DNA of 11,304 nucleotides from Anaerolineales bacterium UBA832 (GCA_002296125.1 DBHI01000070.1:1-11304); one strand, 5' to 3'. Counted from the stretch's first letter, positions 1 to 7,307 are shown. Program-made: numbers and translations. The notes: a model not told the origin generated them from the letters alone.

Positions 1-163
1 AACTTATCTGTGCTTGACGATTTTCAATTGCTAGGGCAGTTAAATCTTCGTATTCAATGACTTGTAGACGTATCAATTGTCCACTAAATGCGATAATTGC
101 AATTGCCATCAATGAATAAATTGTACCTGTACGCCATAATGGAATTAATCTTTGTTTAGTCAT
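1..163 (-). CDS. mrdA: Penicillin-binding protein 2 (MrdA-like), N-terminal fragment
   Basis: Only the first 54 codons are in the window; the gene continues past base 1. The ATG at 163-161 opens a short basic stretch (MTKQRLIPLWR), one membrane helix at about residues 12-31, and then RLQVIEYEDLTALAIENRQ at 32-50. This matches the start of class B penicillin-binding proteins of the PBP2 type: after the anchor helix they have a 'R-Q-V-...-Y-LA-NR' pattern leading into the pedestal domain. By family knowledge, PBP2 is the transpeptidase of the elongasome, crosslinking side-wall peptidoglycan outside the membrane. The start lies 1 nt after the mreD stop with no clear Shine-Dalgarno sequence, so translation is probably coupled to mreD. 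The order mreC-mreD-mrdA supports the call. The transpeptidase domain is not visible, so a related class B PBP such as FtsI or SpoVD cannot be fully excluded. Confidence 0.8.
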   Translation of the reverse strand, partial: MTKQRLIPLWRTGTIYSLMAIAIIAFSGQLIRLQVIEYEDLTALAIENRQAQIS

Positions 164-164
164 A

Positions 165-671
165 TTAAATTTTGATACGTGGTTGATAGATTGTATTGCT
201 AAGTATTTTCATAATTGGCAAAATTAGTATGATTAGTGAGGCATTTACTAATATTGATCTAGTTAAAAAAATCATTTGAGCATTTGTCCAGTTTATTGTA
301 AATCCAGTTGCTGACAATACAATTAAATATGTGATGTAATATACTGTACATCCAACAATACTTGTCAAAATATTCAGACCAATGTGATTGGACCAAACCT
401 TGGTATTTACGACATTAGCTAGCATGCTGGCAAATAGAAGGGAAATTACATTAGTACCAAAGTAGTTAACAGAAAGAGTGTCAGTCATTAAACCACCAAT
501 CAGAGCCCAGTACATACTTGTATTATTACGATAAGCGATATTCCATGTTAGTGTTAGGATCAGGATTAGGTCTAGTTTAAAAATATCTTGCCAATCTGAA
601 TAGGGTAGTAGTGAACTTTGGAGAATTGCAGATATTGGAAGTAGGATTAGTCCAATTGTTATATTTTTCAA
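165..671 (-). CDS. mreD: Rod shape-determining membrane protein MreD
   Basis: 168 residues, almost wholly hydrophobic with about five membrane helices, the usual size for MreD (about 160-170). The segment WALIGGLMTDTLSVNYFG (residues 55-72) fits the family's conserved G-x-x-x-D-x-x-S...G stretch between helices. By family knowledge, MreD is an inner-membrane component of the MreBCD/RodA/PBP2 elongasome. The start is TTG at 671-669, and its last bases overlap the mreC stop (TTGA, 4 nt). It is supported by AGAGGA three bases upstream, and the next in-frame ATG is at codon 53, which would remove the first helices. The stop is 1 nt before the PBP2 start, so mreC, mreD and mrdA form a tight operon. 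Confidence 0.9.
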   Translation of the reverse strand: MKNITIGLILLPISAILQSSLLPYSDWQDIFKLDLILILTLTWNIAYRNNTSMYWALIGGLMTDTLSVNYFGTNVISLLFASMLANVVNTKVWSNHIGLNILTSIVGCTVYYITYLIVLSATGFTINWTNAQMIFLTRSILVNASLIILILPIMKILSNTIYQPRIKI

Positions 672-1525
672 AAGTCCTCTGGAGATTGTGTGTTCAATAA
701 TGGTGCTAAATCAGCAGGAGTGAAGTTAGTAATGATCAGCACTATTTCTATTTTATTTAAATCAACAAAAGGAATAACATCTGCCTCTTGAAAGACATCA
801 TAAGCACGACTGCGCACAGATGCTATTTCACCAATTGGTATGTTTGCTGGTAATGAGCCACCTAGTCCAGATGTTACTATTGTATTTCCGGATTCAATGA
901 TATCGTCCAATTCTACATAGTTTAATCTAAGATCTTTAGAGGCTTGCCCAAACAGTACTCCGTCTGCTCTTGATTCTTGCACTTTCACGTTGATAGCCAT
1001 CTTATTGCTATTAATCAAGAGAACTTTACTTGCTCGAGGAGTAGCTTCATTAATGATTCCTATTAATCCTGCATTTGTGACTACTGGCATTCCTCGTTGT
1101 GCTCCAGTAGTAGTACCAGCATCAATTATTATATATTGCAGAAAATTGCTTGAATCTTTCCCAATAACATTTGCAGTAATAAATTCATTTATATTGTCTA
1201 ATTTTGTGTAATTGAGTAGTTGCGCTAGCATATCCCGTTCGTATAAAGCTTCATTAAGTTTAATATTCTCAGATTTCAGAGTTGCATTTTCAGCAGTAAG
1301 TGTTGCATTTATTGTTGTAACATTTGAAGATAGTAGGTGATTGCCATTATTGTTTGATCGTTCTCTTAATTCATAAATGCTAGTTTGCAACGGTATAAGT
1401 ATATTTACTAGAATCCTTTTGAGTGGGTTAGAGATGCCAGTATAACTCATGGCTAACAACGTGACACTGATTAATATTAGAGCAATGTATACAAATAAGT
1501 TTTTGTTAGATTTGTTTTCGTACAT
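668..1525 (-). CDS. mreC: Cell shape-determining protein MreC
   Basis: 285 residues, similar in length to Gram-positive MreC. Layout: short cytoplasmic tail, one membrane helix at about residues 9-28, a linker, a predicted coiled coil at about 70-105 (repeated LTAENATLKSENIKLNEAL-type heptads), then the two-part beta-rich periplasmic/extracellular domain. Family hallmarks are ANVIGKD...IIIDAGTTTGAQRGMPVV (118-149), GLIGIINEA (153-161) and GLGGSLPANIPIGEI (220-234). By family knowledge, MreC is a bitopic scaffold that links MreB, MreD, RodA and PBP2 and activates PBP2. The ATG at 1525-1523 has no Shine-Dalgarno sequence; the 39-nt gap after the decarboxylase gene is AT-rich and may hold a weak promoter or simply be read through. 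mreB, commonly just upstream, is not present here. Confidence 0.95.
   Translation of the reverse strand: MYENKSNKNLFVYIALILISVTLLAMSYTGISNPLKRILVNILIPLQTSIYELRERSNNNGNHLLSSNVTTINATLTAENATLKSENIKLNEALYERDMLAQLLNYTKLDNINEFITANVIGKDSSNFLQYIIIDAGTTTGAQRGMPVVTNAGLIGIINEATPRASKVLLINSNKMAINVKVQESRADGVLFGQASKDLRLNYVELDDIIESGNTIVTSGLGGSLPANIPIGEIASVRSRAYDVFQEADVIPFVDLNKIEIVLIITNFTPADLAPLLNTQSPEDF
675..680 (-). promoter_or_regulatory. Ribosome binding site fixing the TTG start of mreD
   Basis: AGAGGA on the minus strand lies 3 nt upstream of the TTG codon at 671-669, inside the end of mreC. It supports the non-ATG start and independent initiation at the 4-base stop/start overlap. The spacing is slightly short. 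Confidence 0.55.
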
Positions 1526-1564
1526 TTGGTTATAGAGTAATAGTAATTGTGGATAAATTTGGTT

Positions 1565-2518
1565 TTAATCATCTAATTGATTTTTGAAAAAAGAAATTGT
1601 TTCTGCTAATCCTTTTTCTAATTTTACTTTTGGATGCCACGATAGCATTTGATTTGCTTTTGTAATGTTTGGTTTACGTTGTTCAGGATCTCCTTGAGTA
1701 CGGTTGTTTTCCAGAATTGTTCCAGCGGGGTTGTTAATTAGGCGATTAATTGTTTGGGCAAATTCTAAGATAGTGATTTCATGTGGGTTTCCGATATTAG
1801 TAGGGCTTGTTATATCCGAATTTAAAAGTAAAATTATTCCGTCAATAAGATCAGAAACATAACAAAAACTTCTGGTTTGAGATCCATCACCATAGATTGT
1901 AAGAGGATCATTTCTAAGTGCCTGACAGATGAAATTTGGTACTACCCTCCCATCATCTATTGCCATTCTAGGTCCATAAGTGTTAAAAATACGAACTATT
2001 CTTGTTTTGACATTGTGCGTACGATGATATGCCATAGTTAGAGCTTCTGCAAATCGTTTAGCTTCATCATATACTGATCGGGGACCAATAGGGTTGACAT
2101 TACCCCAATAGTCCTCAGTTTGTGGATGTACTAATGGATCCCCATATACTTCTGAAGTAGATGCCAACATAAAGATAGAATTGTATTTTTTTGCTACTCC
2201 TAAAGCATTTAGAGTGCCTAGTGCACCAGCTTTAAGCGTTTGAATTGGAAGTTGTAAATATCCGTTTGGAGCAGTTTGAGATGGGCTAGCTGGAGAAGCG
2301 AAGTGCATCACAGCATCTACTGGATCTTGTAGATCAATATACTCAGCTACATTCTGGTTTATGAAGCGGAAGTTTTTATCTTGGGTTATGTGGGCTATGT
2401 TATCTAGGCTGCCAGTTACTAAATTGTCTAATACTACTACATTATGTCCATCTTCTAACAGCCGATCACATAGATGAGAGCCTATAAATCCTGCTCCGCC
2501 AGTGATAAGTATATGCAT
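1565..2518 (-). CDS. UDP-glucuronate decarboxylase (UDP-xylose synthase family)
   Basis: 317-residue extended short-chain dehydrogenase/reductase. The NAD-binding Rossmann motif GGAGFIGSH is at residues 7-15, with acidic D31 after the second strand to bind the NAD ribose. TSE (121-123) and Y150-x3-K154 supply the catalytic Thr/Ser, Tyr and Lys. HPQTEDYWGNVNPIGPRSVY (131-150) followed by DEAKR is the signature that separates UDP-glucuronate decarboxylases from ordinary UDP-glucose epimerases and dTDP-glucose dehydratases; NTYGPRM (179-185) and GDGSQTRSFCYVSDL (210-224) also fit. Predicted reaction: UDP-glucuronate to UDP-xylose plus CO2 in the cytoplasm, giving an activated pentose for surface glycan. 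The usual family signature reads C-Y-D-E-G-K-R; here it is V-Y-D-E-A-K-R, a mild change. The gene follows the O-antigen-ligase fusion gene, which suits glycan assembly. No UDP-glucose dehydrogenase is in view. The ATG at 2518-2516 starts right at the Rossmann strand (MHILITGG) and has no Shine-Dalgarno sequence. Confidence 0.88.
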   Translation of the reverse strand: MHILITGGAGFIGSHLCDRLLEDGHNVVVLDNLVTGSLDNIAHITQDKNFRFINQNVAEYIDLQDPVDAVMHFASPASPSQTAPNGYLQLPIQTLKAGALGTLNALGVAKKYNSIFMLASTSEVYGDPLVHPQTEDYWGNVNPIGPRSVYDEAKRFAEALTMAYHRTHNVKTRIVRIFNTYGPRMAIDDGRVVPNFICQALRNDPLTIYGDGSQTRSFCYVSDLIDGIILLLNSDITSPTNIGNPHEITILEFAQTINRLINNPAGTILENNRTQGDPEQRKPNITKANQMLSWHPKVKLEKGLAETISFFKNQLDD

Positions 2519-2556
2519 ATTATAGTTGTTAAAAACATATATTGCCTAACATGTTT

Positions 2557-2565
2557 ATTGTACCA
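2557..2565 (-). promoter_or_regulatory. Extended -10 promoter element upstream of the UDP-glucuronate decarboxylase gene
   Basis: On the minus strand this reads TGGTACAAT, a TGn extended -10 with one mismatch to TATAAT. No convincing -35 lies at the right distance, which extended -10 promoters tolerate. The predicted start point is near 2550, giving a leader of about 32 nt. It would let the decarboxylase and mreCD-mrdA genes be transcribed apart from the two genes upstream. The surrounding GATATGGTAC recurs at 7248-7257. Confidence 0.45.
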
Positions 2566-2566
2566 T

Positions 2567-2586
2567 ATCTCTTGTTATCTCTTGTT
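2567..2586. repeat. Two tandem copies of a 10-bp unit
   Basis: ATCTCTTGTT occurs twice in a row (2567-2576 and 2577-2586) in the 77-bp gap between the O-antigen-ligase fusion gene and the decarboxylase gene, immediately upstream of the candidate -10 element. The spacing of one helical turn could suit a regulator dimer, but two copies in AT-rich DNA may be chance slippage. Confidence 0.5.
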
Positions 2587-2595
2587 AGATTATAC

Positions 2596-5500
2596 TCAAT
2601 TTGATTTATCATTGACACTTATATCAGTGTTTTCAATACATTGAATAATTGCTAGAGTCATCATGAATGTATATGCCAGGTCTACAAACCAGTAAGAAGC
2701 ATCTACCAATCCATGGGTCATAAAATTTATCATAGAAGATGCAAATCCAATGGTGATTGCTCTATATATCGGATCATTTGTTGTTTTAATTTTGATGCTG
2801 ACATGTTTGAAGAATGTATATATAATCCAAATTATTGATGCGAGACCAAATATGCCTAATCTAGATAAGAAATCAAGAACAAAATTATGTGCATGAGACA
2901 TATTTGGATCTTGCCAAGCTACTGGCAATATATATTTACCACGGTAGGCATAAAGAAAATTATCTAACCCTACTCCTGTCCATAGGTTGTCAGCAATCAT
3001 TGATATTGTACTTTTCCACAAATTTATCCGAAAAAATGTTGGACCGAATGTCTGATTATTAATAGTGTTCATTCGTAATTGAGGCGAAAAGATATACACT
3101 AATATTAGTCCTAAAATACTGATAATAAAAATTGGTACATATGATTTTTTCCCATAATAGTAAATAGCGACAGATATTACAGCAAATGGTACACCTAATA
3201 GTATGGCGCCTCTTGAAAAACTTAATAGGATTGCTGTTAGCATTAATAAGAATGCAAAAGCATAGAATGTACGGCGCATTCTACTGAAGTAAGAAGATGG
3301 TACTATTGCCATAGCCATGGAAATAGGTAATGCTCTACCAAGAAACAGACCAACATTGTTTGGAGACCCAAATACACTTCGCATACGCAATATCCCATCG
3401 TCAGTGGCAATCAAATTCACACCTAGGATATATTGATAAACTCCTATTACAGCAACTAATAAGGCCCCAACTATAAAGTAGTCACTTATTCTGATAAGCT
3501 CCTTTTTGTTGAGAGGTGTTATACGTATCAATATATAAAATAAGATTGGTTCTATAATTATTACTCTGAGTTCCGTTAAAGCTACTTTCACTTCTGATGC
3601 ACCAAATATTGATGCTGACGAAATTATTCCAAAGATTAGTACTCCTTTGTCCAGATTACTTAACTTAAATCTAAAATAAGAGATTTCTGTGGATTTTTTG
3701 TTAGCAAAAAGTATTTGTCTTGCTATGGTGGATGCTAATGCTAAGAGAGTAAATACTTCTGTAGTAGAGAAAACTCTTTCAAACATTGCTTTAGGATACA
3801 AATAAAAAGGTATGACTAATGCTATCATTGCTAATGCTATTGATGGTCGTATCATAAATAGTATTAGCAAAGTTAGTAGACTGGTTAATGAGATTATCAG
3901 CCATGGTGATGCATAATATGTTAATGCTGATATAGTAGTTATTGCGATAGGTATTAGTTCGTTTTGTTTGTAAAATAGTTGGGGAAGTTTTTGTCCCCAA
4001 GTTATTCCAGCTGACATCCAGAATAGTAGACCGAAGCAAATCGTCGTGAGTAGATGAGCTCTATTATTCAAATAACTTATTGATTGATTTATATATTTTC
4101 TAATTAAAACATTATTTAAAGCAATGTAAGTCAAACTGATTACGAACAATAGTACAGATGTTACTAATGCAATTATTACTGTTGAAATGTCGGGTTTGTT
4201 GCCAATAGAAAACCCAACAATTGCCCACTGATTCCAACCGCGTTCTGCACGGATGCTAACAACATGTTTTCCCATTTCTAAATTTGTGGCTACATGTATT
4301 ATTTCTACTCGATTTGCTAGATCTGGTGATGTTAATATTTGGTAACTTTCTCCATTAGCTGTTAAAGGCAACATATTTGCAGGTTTAGAGTCAATTTCAA
4401 CGTATAAAGTTGCTCTATAATCACCTCGTCTTACAATGATACCTACATCTGTTCCTTCGAATGTGAAGTTCAAACTTGTATTTCCAAATTGAGGTATATC
4501 TGCTCCTAAATCTGAAAATTTCCAGTTTTTACCAAATTTGGCAAAAATGCTGTTTGGTGCATGAATTCCATGAGGTGCACCAAGCAATTGAATAGATGAT
4601 AAATAATGTTTGATATCGCTAGCTATTGGTTTTTGATTACCATTCTGAGTTGTGATCGCAAAACCCCATCTTGGATCATTTAAATTTGTACTTGGTGAAT
4701 AATTTTCTAGAACCATGACTCCTGACCATGGCCATTCATTGCGGGCTCTTTTGAAAGCTTCAATTGTATAGGTACTTTGTTCATTTTCTGTTACTTGGCC
4801 CCAGGTGTGATTAAGTGGTGATTTTGATTCCGAAGAGTTGTACCAACCGAATTGTGTAGCCCACAGAAGTGAATGTGTATCATTTGCTTTTTCCATTTCT
4901 TCACGTAACAATACATGTCTAGAGAAATTTAGAATATTGTGGTTGTAACGACGATCATTTGGGCTGAAATTAAACCCGTATGGTTTTCCAGCTACTGCAT
5001 CAAAGTAATCAGATGCTCCTGCATCATATAGTTGTCTTAGGTAATGGATATCACTAATATTTTCTGGACCTGTCTCTGTATTTGGTGCTAAACCTGCTGT
5101 TAATACTACTGCATCAGAATCTAATTGATGAATAATAGGATATACATTTGTTAGTAAATTTGTATATTCAATTGCTGATGGATTTCTTCCCCAACTACTT
5201 TGTAGATTAGGTTCATCTCCAATCTGATAGACATCTACTATAGAAGAATATCTTGCAGTAAAGTTATTAACAAATTGTATAAATTGTGGATTTTGATCTG
5301 CTAATTGTGTATCTGTTAAGACTGCAATCACATTGATATTGTTTTCATATGCAGTGCGAATTATATGGTCGGAAATTTGCCAGTTAAATCCTGATGGAGT
5401 TAATTCAAATGATTGTCGAATCCATCCGAACCCTAATTCATTAATATCACGTAAAATTTCGTTTATTTGTTCATCTGAATAATCTTGGAGTTTAACATTT

Positions 5501-5658
5501 ATTCCAAATAAGTTGTCTGGACGGATGTCCATGTCTTGATGTGGCAATTTTGTATTATGCCCCCGAGTTAAAGTATTGTATTGTATAAATAACACAATAG
5601 ATATCGTTAATGTACAAATAGATATTATGGGAGCTAATATAGTAGTAATTTTTCGCAT
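2596..5658 (-). CDS. Glycosidase-like/O-antigen ligase (Wzy/WaaL) fusion membrane protein
   Basis: 1020 residues in three parts. (1) A membrane anchor at about 8-26 and then, at about 48-355, a (beta/alpha)8 glycosidase-like domain of the clan A type (GH39/GH5-like): VYQIGDEPN (143-151) aligns with the acid/base 'NEPN' strand, YFDAVAGKPYGF (218-229) with a substrate-loop strand, and LLWATQFGW (264-272) with the nucleophile strand usually reading T-E-F-G-W. (2) A beta-sandwich, possibly carbohydrate-binding, at about 390-488. (3) About a dozen membrane helices from 492 to 1005 with the O-antigen ligase/polymerase hallmarks SFSRGAILLG (813-822) and SHAHNFVLDFLSRLGIFG (921-938), where the H-x-H-N loop holds the His expected to be essential. 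Predicted role: polymerising or ligating lipid-linked surface glycan outside the membrane, with the hydrolase-like head probably binding rather than cleaving, because Gln replaces the nucleophile Glu at 269 and Asp replaces Asn at 148. The start is 3 nt after the preceding stop with no Shine-Dalgarno sequence, suggesting coupled translation. Ligase versus polymerase cannot be decided from sequence. Confidence 0.85.
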   Translation of the reverse strand: MRKITTILAPIISICTLTISIVLFIQYNTLTRGHNTKLPHQDMDIRPDNLFGINVKLQDYSDEQINEILRDINELGFGWIRQSFELTPSGFNWQISDHIIRTAYENNINVIAVLTDTQLADQNPQFIQFVNNFTARYSSIVDVYQIGDEPNLQSSWGRNPSAIEYTNLLTNVYPIIHQLDSDAVVLTAGLAPNTETGPENISDIHYLRQLYDAGASDYFDAVAGKPYGFNFSPNDRRYNHNILNFSRHVLLREEMEKANDTHSLLWATQFGWYNSSESKSPLNHTWGQVTENEQSTYTIEAFKRARNEWPWSGVMVLENYSPSTNLNDPRWGFAITTQNGNQKPIASDIKHYLSSIQLLGAPHGIHAPNSIFAKFGKNWKFSDLGADIPQFGNTSLNFTFEGTDVGIIVRRGDYRATLYVEIDSKPANMLPLTANGESYQILTSPDLANRVEIIHVATNLEMGKHVVSIRAERGWNQWAIVGFSIGNKPDISTVIIALVTSVLLFVISLTYIALNNVLIRKYINQSISYLNNRAHLLTTICFGLLFWMSAGITWGQKLPQLFYKQNELIPIAITTISALTYYASPWLIISLTSLLTLLILFMIRPSIALAMIALVIPFYLYPKAMFERVFSTTEVFTLLALASTIARQILFANKKSTEISYFRFKLSNLDKGVLIFGIISSASIFGASEVKVALTELRVIIIEPILFYILIRITPLNKKELIRISDYFIVGALLVAVIGVYQYILGVNLIATDDGILRMRSVFGSPNNVGLFLGRALPISMAMAIVPSSYFSRMRRTFYAFAFLLMLTAILLSFSRGAILLGVPFAVISVAIYYYGKKSYVPIFIISILGLILVYIFSPQLRMNTINNQTFGPTFFRINLWKSTISMIADNLWTGVGLDNFLYAYRGKYILPVAWQDPNMSHAHNFVLDFLSRLGIFGLASIIWIIYTFFKHVSIKIKTTNDPIYRAITIGFASSMINFMTHGLVDASYWFVDLAYTFMMTLAIIQCIENTDISVNDKSN

Positions 5659-5661
5659 TTT

Positions 5662-7236
5662 TTACTGCGACCAACTTGGCTTACTAGTCTGACCGTCACT
5701 AGTCAGTTGCTGAGACATTTTTGAATTTGTACTTATTATCCAGAGATTTCCTTTATATATTAGTGCAATTTGGTCGTTATTTGGTGACCAGACAACATCT
5801 TGTGCCTTTAAGGGAGTGGCACCTTTATCGGGAAAAATAGGTTTAGAGTTACTTCCATCTTGTTCCATCATATACAAAGTATAACCAGAATTTACGCTTT
5901 GTAGTGGGTTATTTGCTTGTAAGAATGCTAGATTGTATCTGTTTTTGACAGACTTGGAAACAACAGGGTTTGACCAGATACCTGTTCGTTCAGCAATGAT
6001 GGCATCAAAGCTATAATCTAGTGATATAGCTTTGATGTTAAAAATTTGACTATCTTCTGGTAATTCGAGACCGATTGGGTCTCCATGATCTATGGTATAG
6101 ATCACAGAGCTATCTGGTGACCATGTCAATGATGGTATCCATACCCAATCACTCCAAGTTTGATAGTGTGAAAATTCTGATAATTCATTAATGATAGGTT
6201 TTTCTGGATCGATTATATTTATAGTACCAATCGTATCTGCTTGCGCATAAGCTATTGATTTACCATCTGGTGACCATTCAAAGTTCATACCATACCATCC
6301 GTAACTGCCTCCTGATGATGGTTCCAGTATTGTTGTATGTGTTATGGACATATCATTTGGATTCAGCGTGGCAGTATGGAGGTCATTATATGCTTGCCAT
6401 CCAGGGGCAGTTTGTCTTGGTTCTCCAGTGGAGTATGCAAATGTAAGGTTGTCTACCGGTGACCAAGCAGCCCACAAAACGTTATCTATATATAGATCAT
6501 GAGATACGGTGTTTGAGTGATTAGTGTTCACAACCCATAATTTGTTAAACTTTTTTTCATGATCTGCTTTGTTTTTTGGTGTACTAGAATATAATAAGTG
6601 TTCACTGGTGTTAGATAGTTGAAATATTCTTTCGTCTAAGGAGCTTTCAGTAGTTATTGGTTTTCTAATTCCGCTGGATTTGTTCATTACCCAAGCATTA
6701 CCTGCTGATATATAGGCTAGGGTTCCTTCTATAGGTATAATTGTGTATGTTGTTTCTGAACCTACCATTATGATTTCATCAATAGGTTGTTCTAGTGTAG
6801 TGCGTCTTACAATTGTCTTGGATGATATTTCATCATTTGTGATGACAATTCGATATGTGATTTCTTCCATACCATTCTTGCCTGTCTGCAACAGACGACT
6901 TTCATTAAACGGTAAATTGTCGTTTTTTAAAATTTGTTTTTCGAATGGAACAATTATTGTTTCATTTTGTATTTCTTCTTTAACTCGCATAATGATGATT
7001 TCAATTCCATCTGTTAATTGACTGGATTGGTCAGGCGAAATAATGTCAAGTGGCCCAAGTTCGATGTTGTTCTCTAATAGAACATCTTTGACGATCATCT
7101 TGTTTGTTTGTACTGTAGAAGTTTTGTTATTGTCAGTAATAATAATAGTGTTTGATTCTAAGCCAATTTGACTGATCTGTTGGCAACTAGATAGTATTAA
7201 TATGAAGTAAATTGGTATTATTTTAGTAATTCTCAT
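5662..7236 (-). CDS. Lipoprotein with DUF348, G5 and TolB-like beta-propeller parts
   Basis: 524 residues. The N-terminus MRITKIIPIYFILILSSCQQ is a lipoprotein signal with lipobox L-S-S-C, predicted lipidated Cys18. Residues about 30-84 resemble the DUF348 (ubiquitin-like) fold, with the typical TVQTNKMIVKDVLLENNIEL (41-60) pattern. About 84-160 look like a G5 domain (VKEEIQNETIIVPFE...GKNGMEEITYRI...), the DUF348-G5 pairing known from RpfB/YabE-type wall proteins. Instead of a lytic enzyme, the C-terminal half (about 165-524) is a PD40/TolB-like propeller, seen from the repeats WSPVDN (258-263), WSPDGK (321-326), WSPDSS (372-377) and WSPNND (483-488), ending on SWSQ. By family knowledge G5 domains bind wall or glycan polymers and PD40 blades mediate binding; no catalytic residues are evident. 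Placed 3 nt before the O-antigen-ligase fusion gene, it is probably its partner on the outer face of the membrane (inference). No Shine-Dalgarno sequence; the transcript may be leaderless. Confidence 0.8.
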   Translation of the reverse strand: MRITKIIPIYFILILSSCQQISQIGLESNTIIITDNNKTSTVQTNKMIVKDVLLENNIELGPLDIISPDQSSQLTDGIEIIIMRVKEEIQNETIIVPFEKQILKNDNLPFNESRLLQTGKNGMEEITYRIVITNDEISSKTIVRRTTLEQPIDEIIMVGSETTYTIIPIEGTLAYISAGNAWVMNKSSGIRKPITTESSLDERIFQLSNTSEHLLYSSTPKNKADHEKKFNKLWVVNTNHSNTVSHDLYIDNVLWAAWSPVDNLTFAYSTGEPRQTAPGWQAYNDLHTATLNPNDMSITHTTILEPSSGGSYGWYGMNFEWSPDGKSIAYAQADTIGTINIIDPEKPIINELSEFSHYQTWSDWVWIPSLTWSPDSSVIYTIDHGDPIGLELPEDSQIFNIKAISLDYSFDAIIAERTGIWSNPVVSKSVKNRYNLAFLQANNPLQSVNSGYTLYMMEQDGSNSKPIFPDKGATPLKAQDVVWSPNNDQIALIYKGNLWIISTNSKMSQQLTSDGQTSKPSWSQ

Positions 7237-7243
7237 TTTGTTA

Positions 7244-7252
7244 ATCGTACCA
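7244..7252 (-). promoter_or_regulatory. Extended -10 element of the lipoprotein gene, predicted leaderless
   Basis: On the minus strand this reads TGGTACGAT, an extended -10 inside GATATGGTAC. Its last base is 7 nt before the ATG at 7236-7234, so the expected transcription start falls on or next to the start codon. This agrees with the lack of a Shine-Dalgarno sequence. It would drive the whole minus-strand run. Confidence 0.45.
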
Positions 7253-7259
7253 TATCATC

Positions 7260-7288
7260 TTGACGAAAATGCCGAGCCAAGCTAGAAT
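7260..7288 (+). promoter_or_regulatory. Sigma-70-type promoter upstream of rplY
   Basis: TTGACG (7260-7265), a 17-bp spacer, then TAGAAT (7283-7288): five of six matches to consensus in each hexamer, at ideal spacing, the best sigma-70 match noticed in the window. Predicted start is near 7295, giving an rplY leader of about 88 nt. It lies back to back with the minus-strand promoter at 7244-7252, so the two could compete. Confidence 0.6.
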
Positions 7289-7307
7289 TGCGTGCTCTAT
7301 TTAATAT

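Noticed and set aside
990..1211. 73-codon open frame on the plus strand
   Set aside because: Wholly antisense to mreC, no ribosome binding site and no recognisable product.
1565..2518. Annotation of the decarboxylase as UDP-glucose 4-epimerase or dTDP-glucose 4,6-dehydratase
   Set aside because: The HPQ-x-E-x-YWG-x-VNPIGPR block is specific to the UDP-glucuronate decarboxylase group.
3791..4039. 82-codon open frame on the minus strand in another frame of the Wzy fusion gene
   Set aside because: Lies inside a continuous, motif-rich frame; its translation has no family features, so it is neither a separate gene nor evidence of a frameshift.
6255..6446. 63-codon open frame on the plus strand
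   Set aside because: Antisense to the propeller part of the lipoprotein gene, with no start signal.
6743..7021. 92-codon open frame on the plus strand
   Set aside because: Antisense to the G5 region of the lipoprotein gene; no ribosome binding site.
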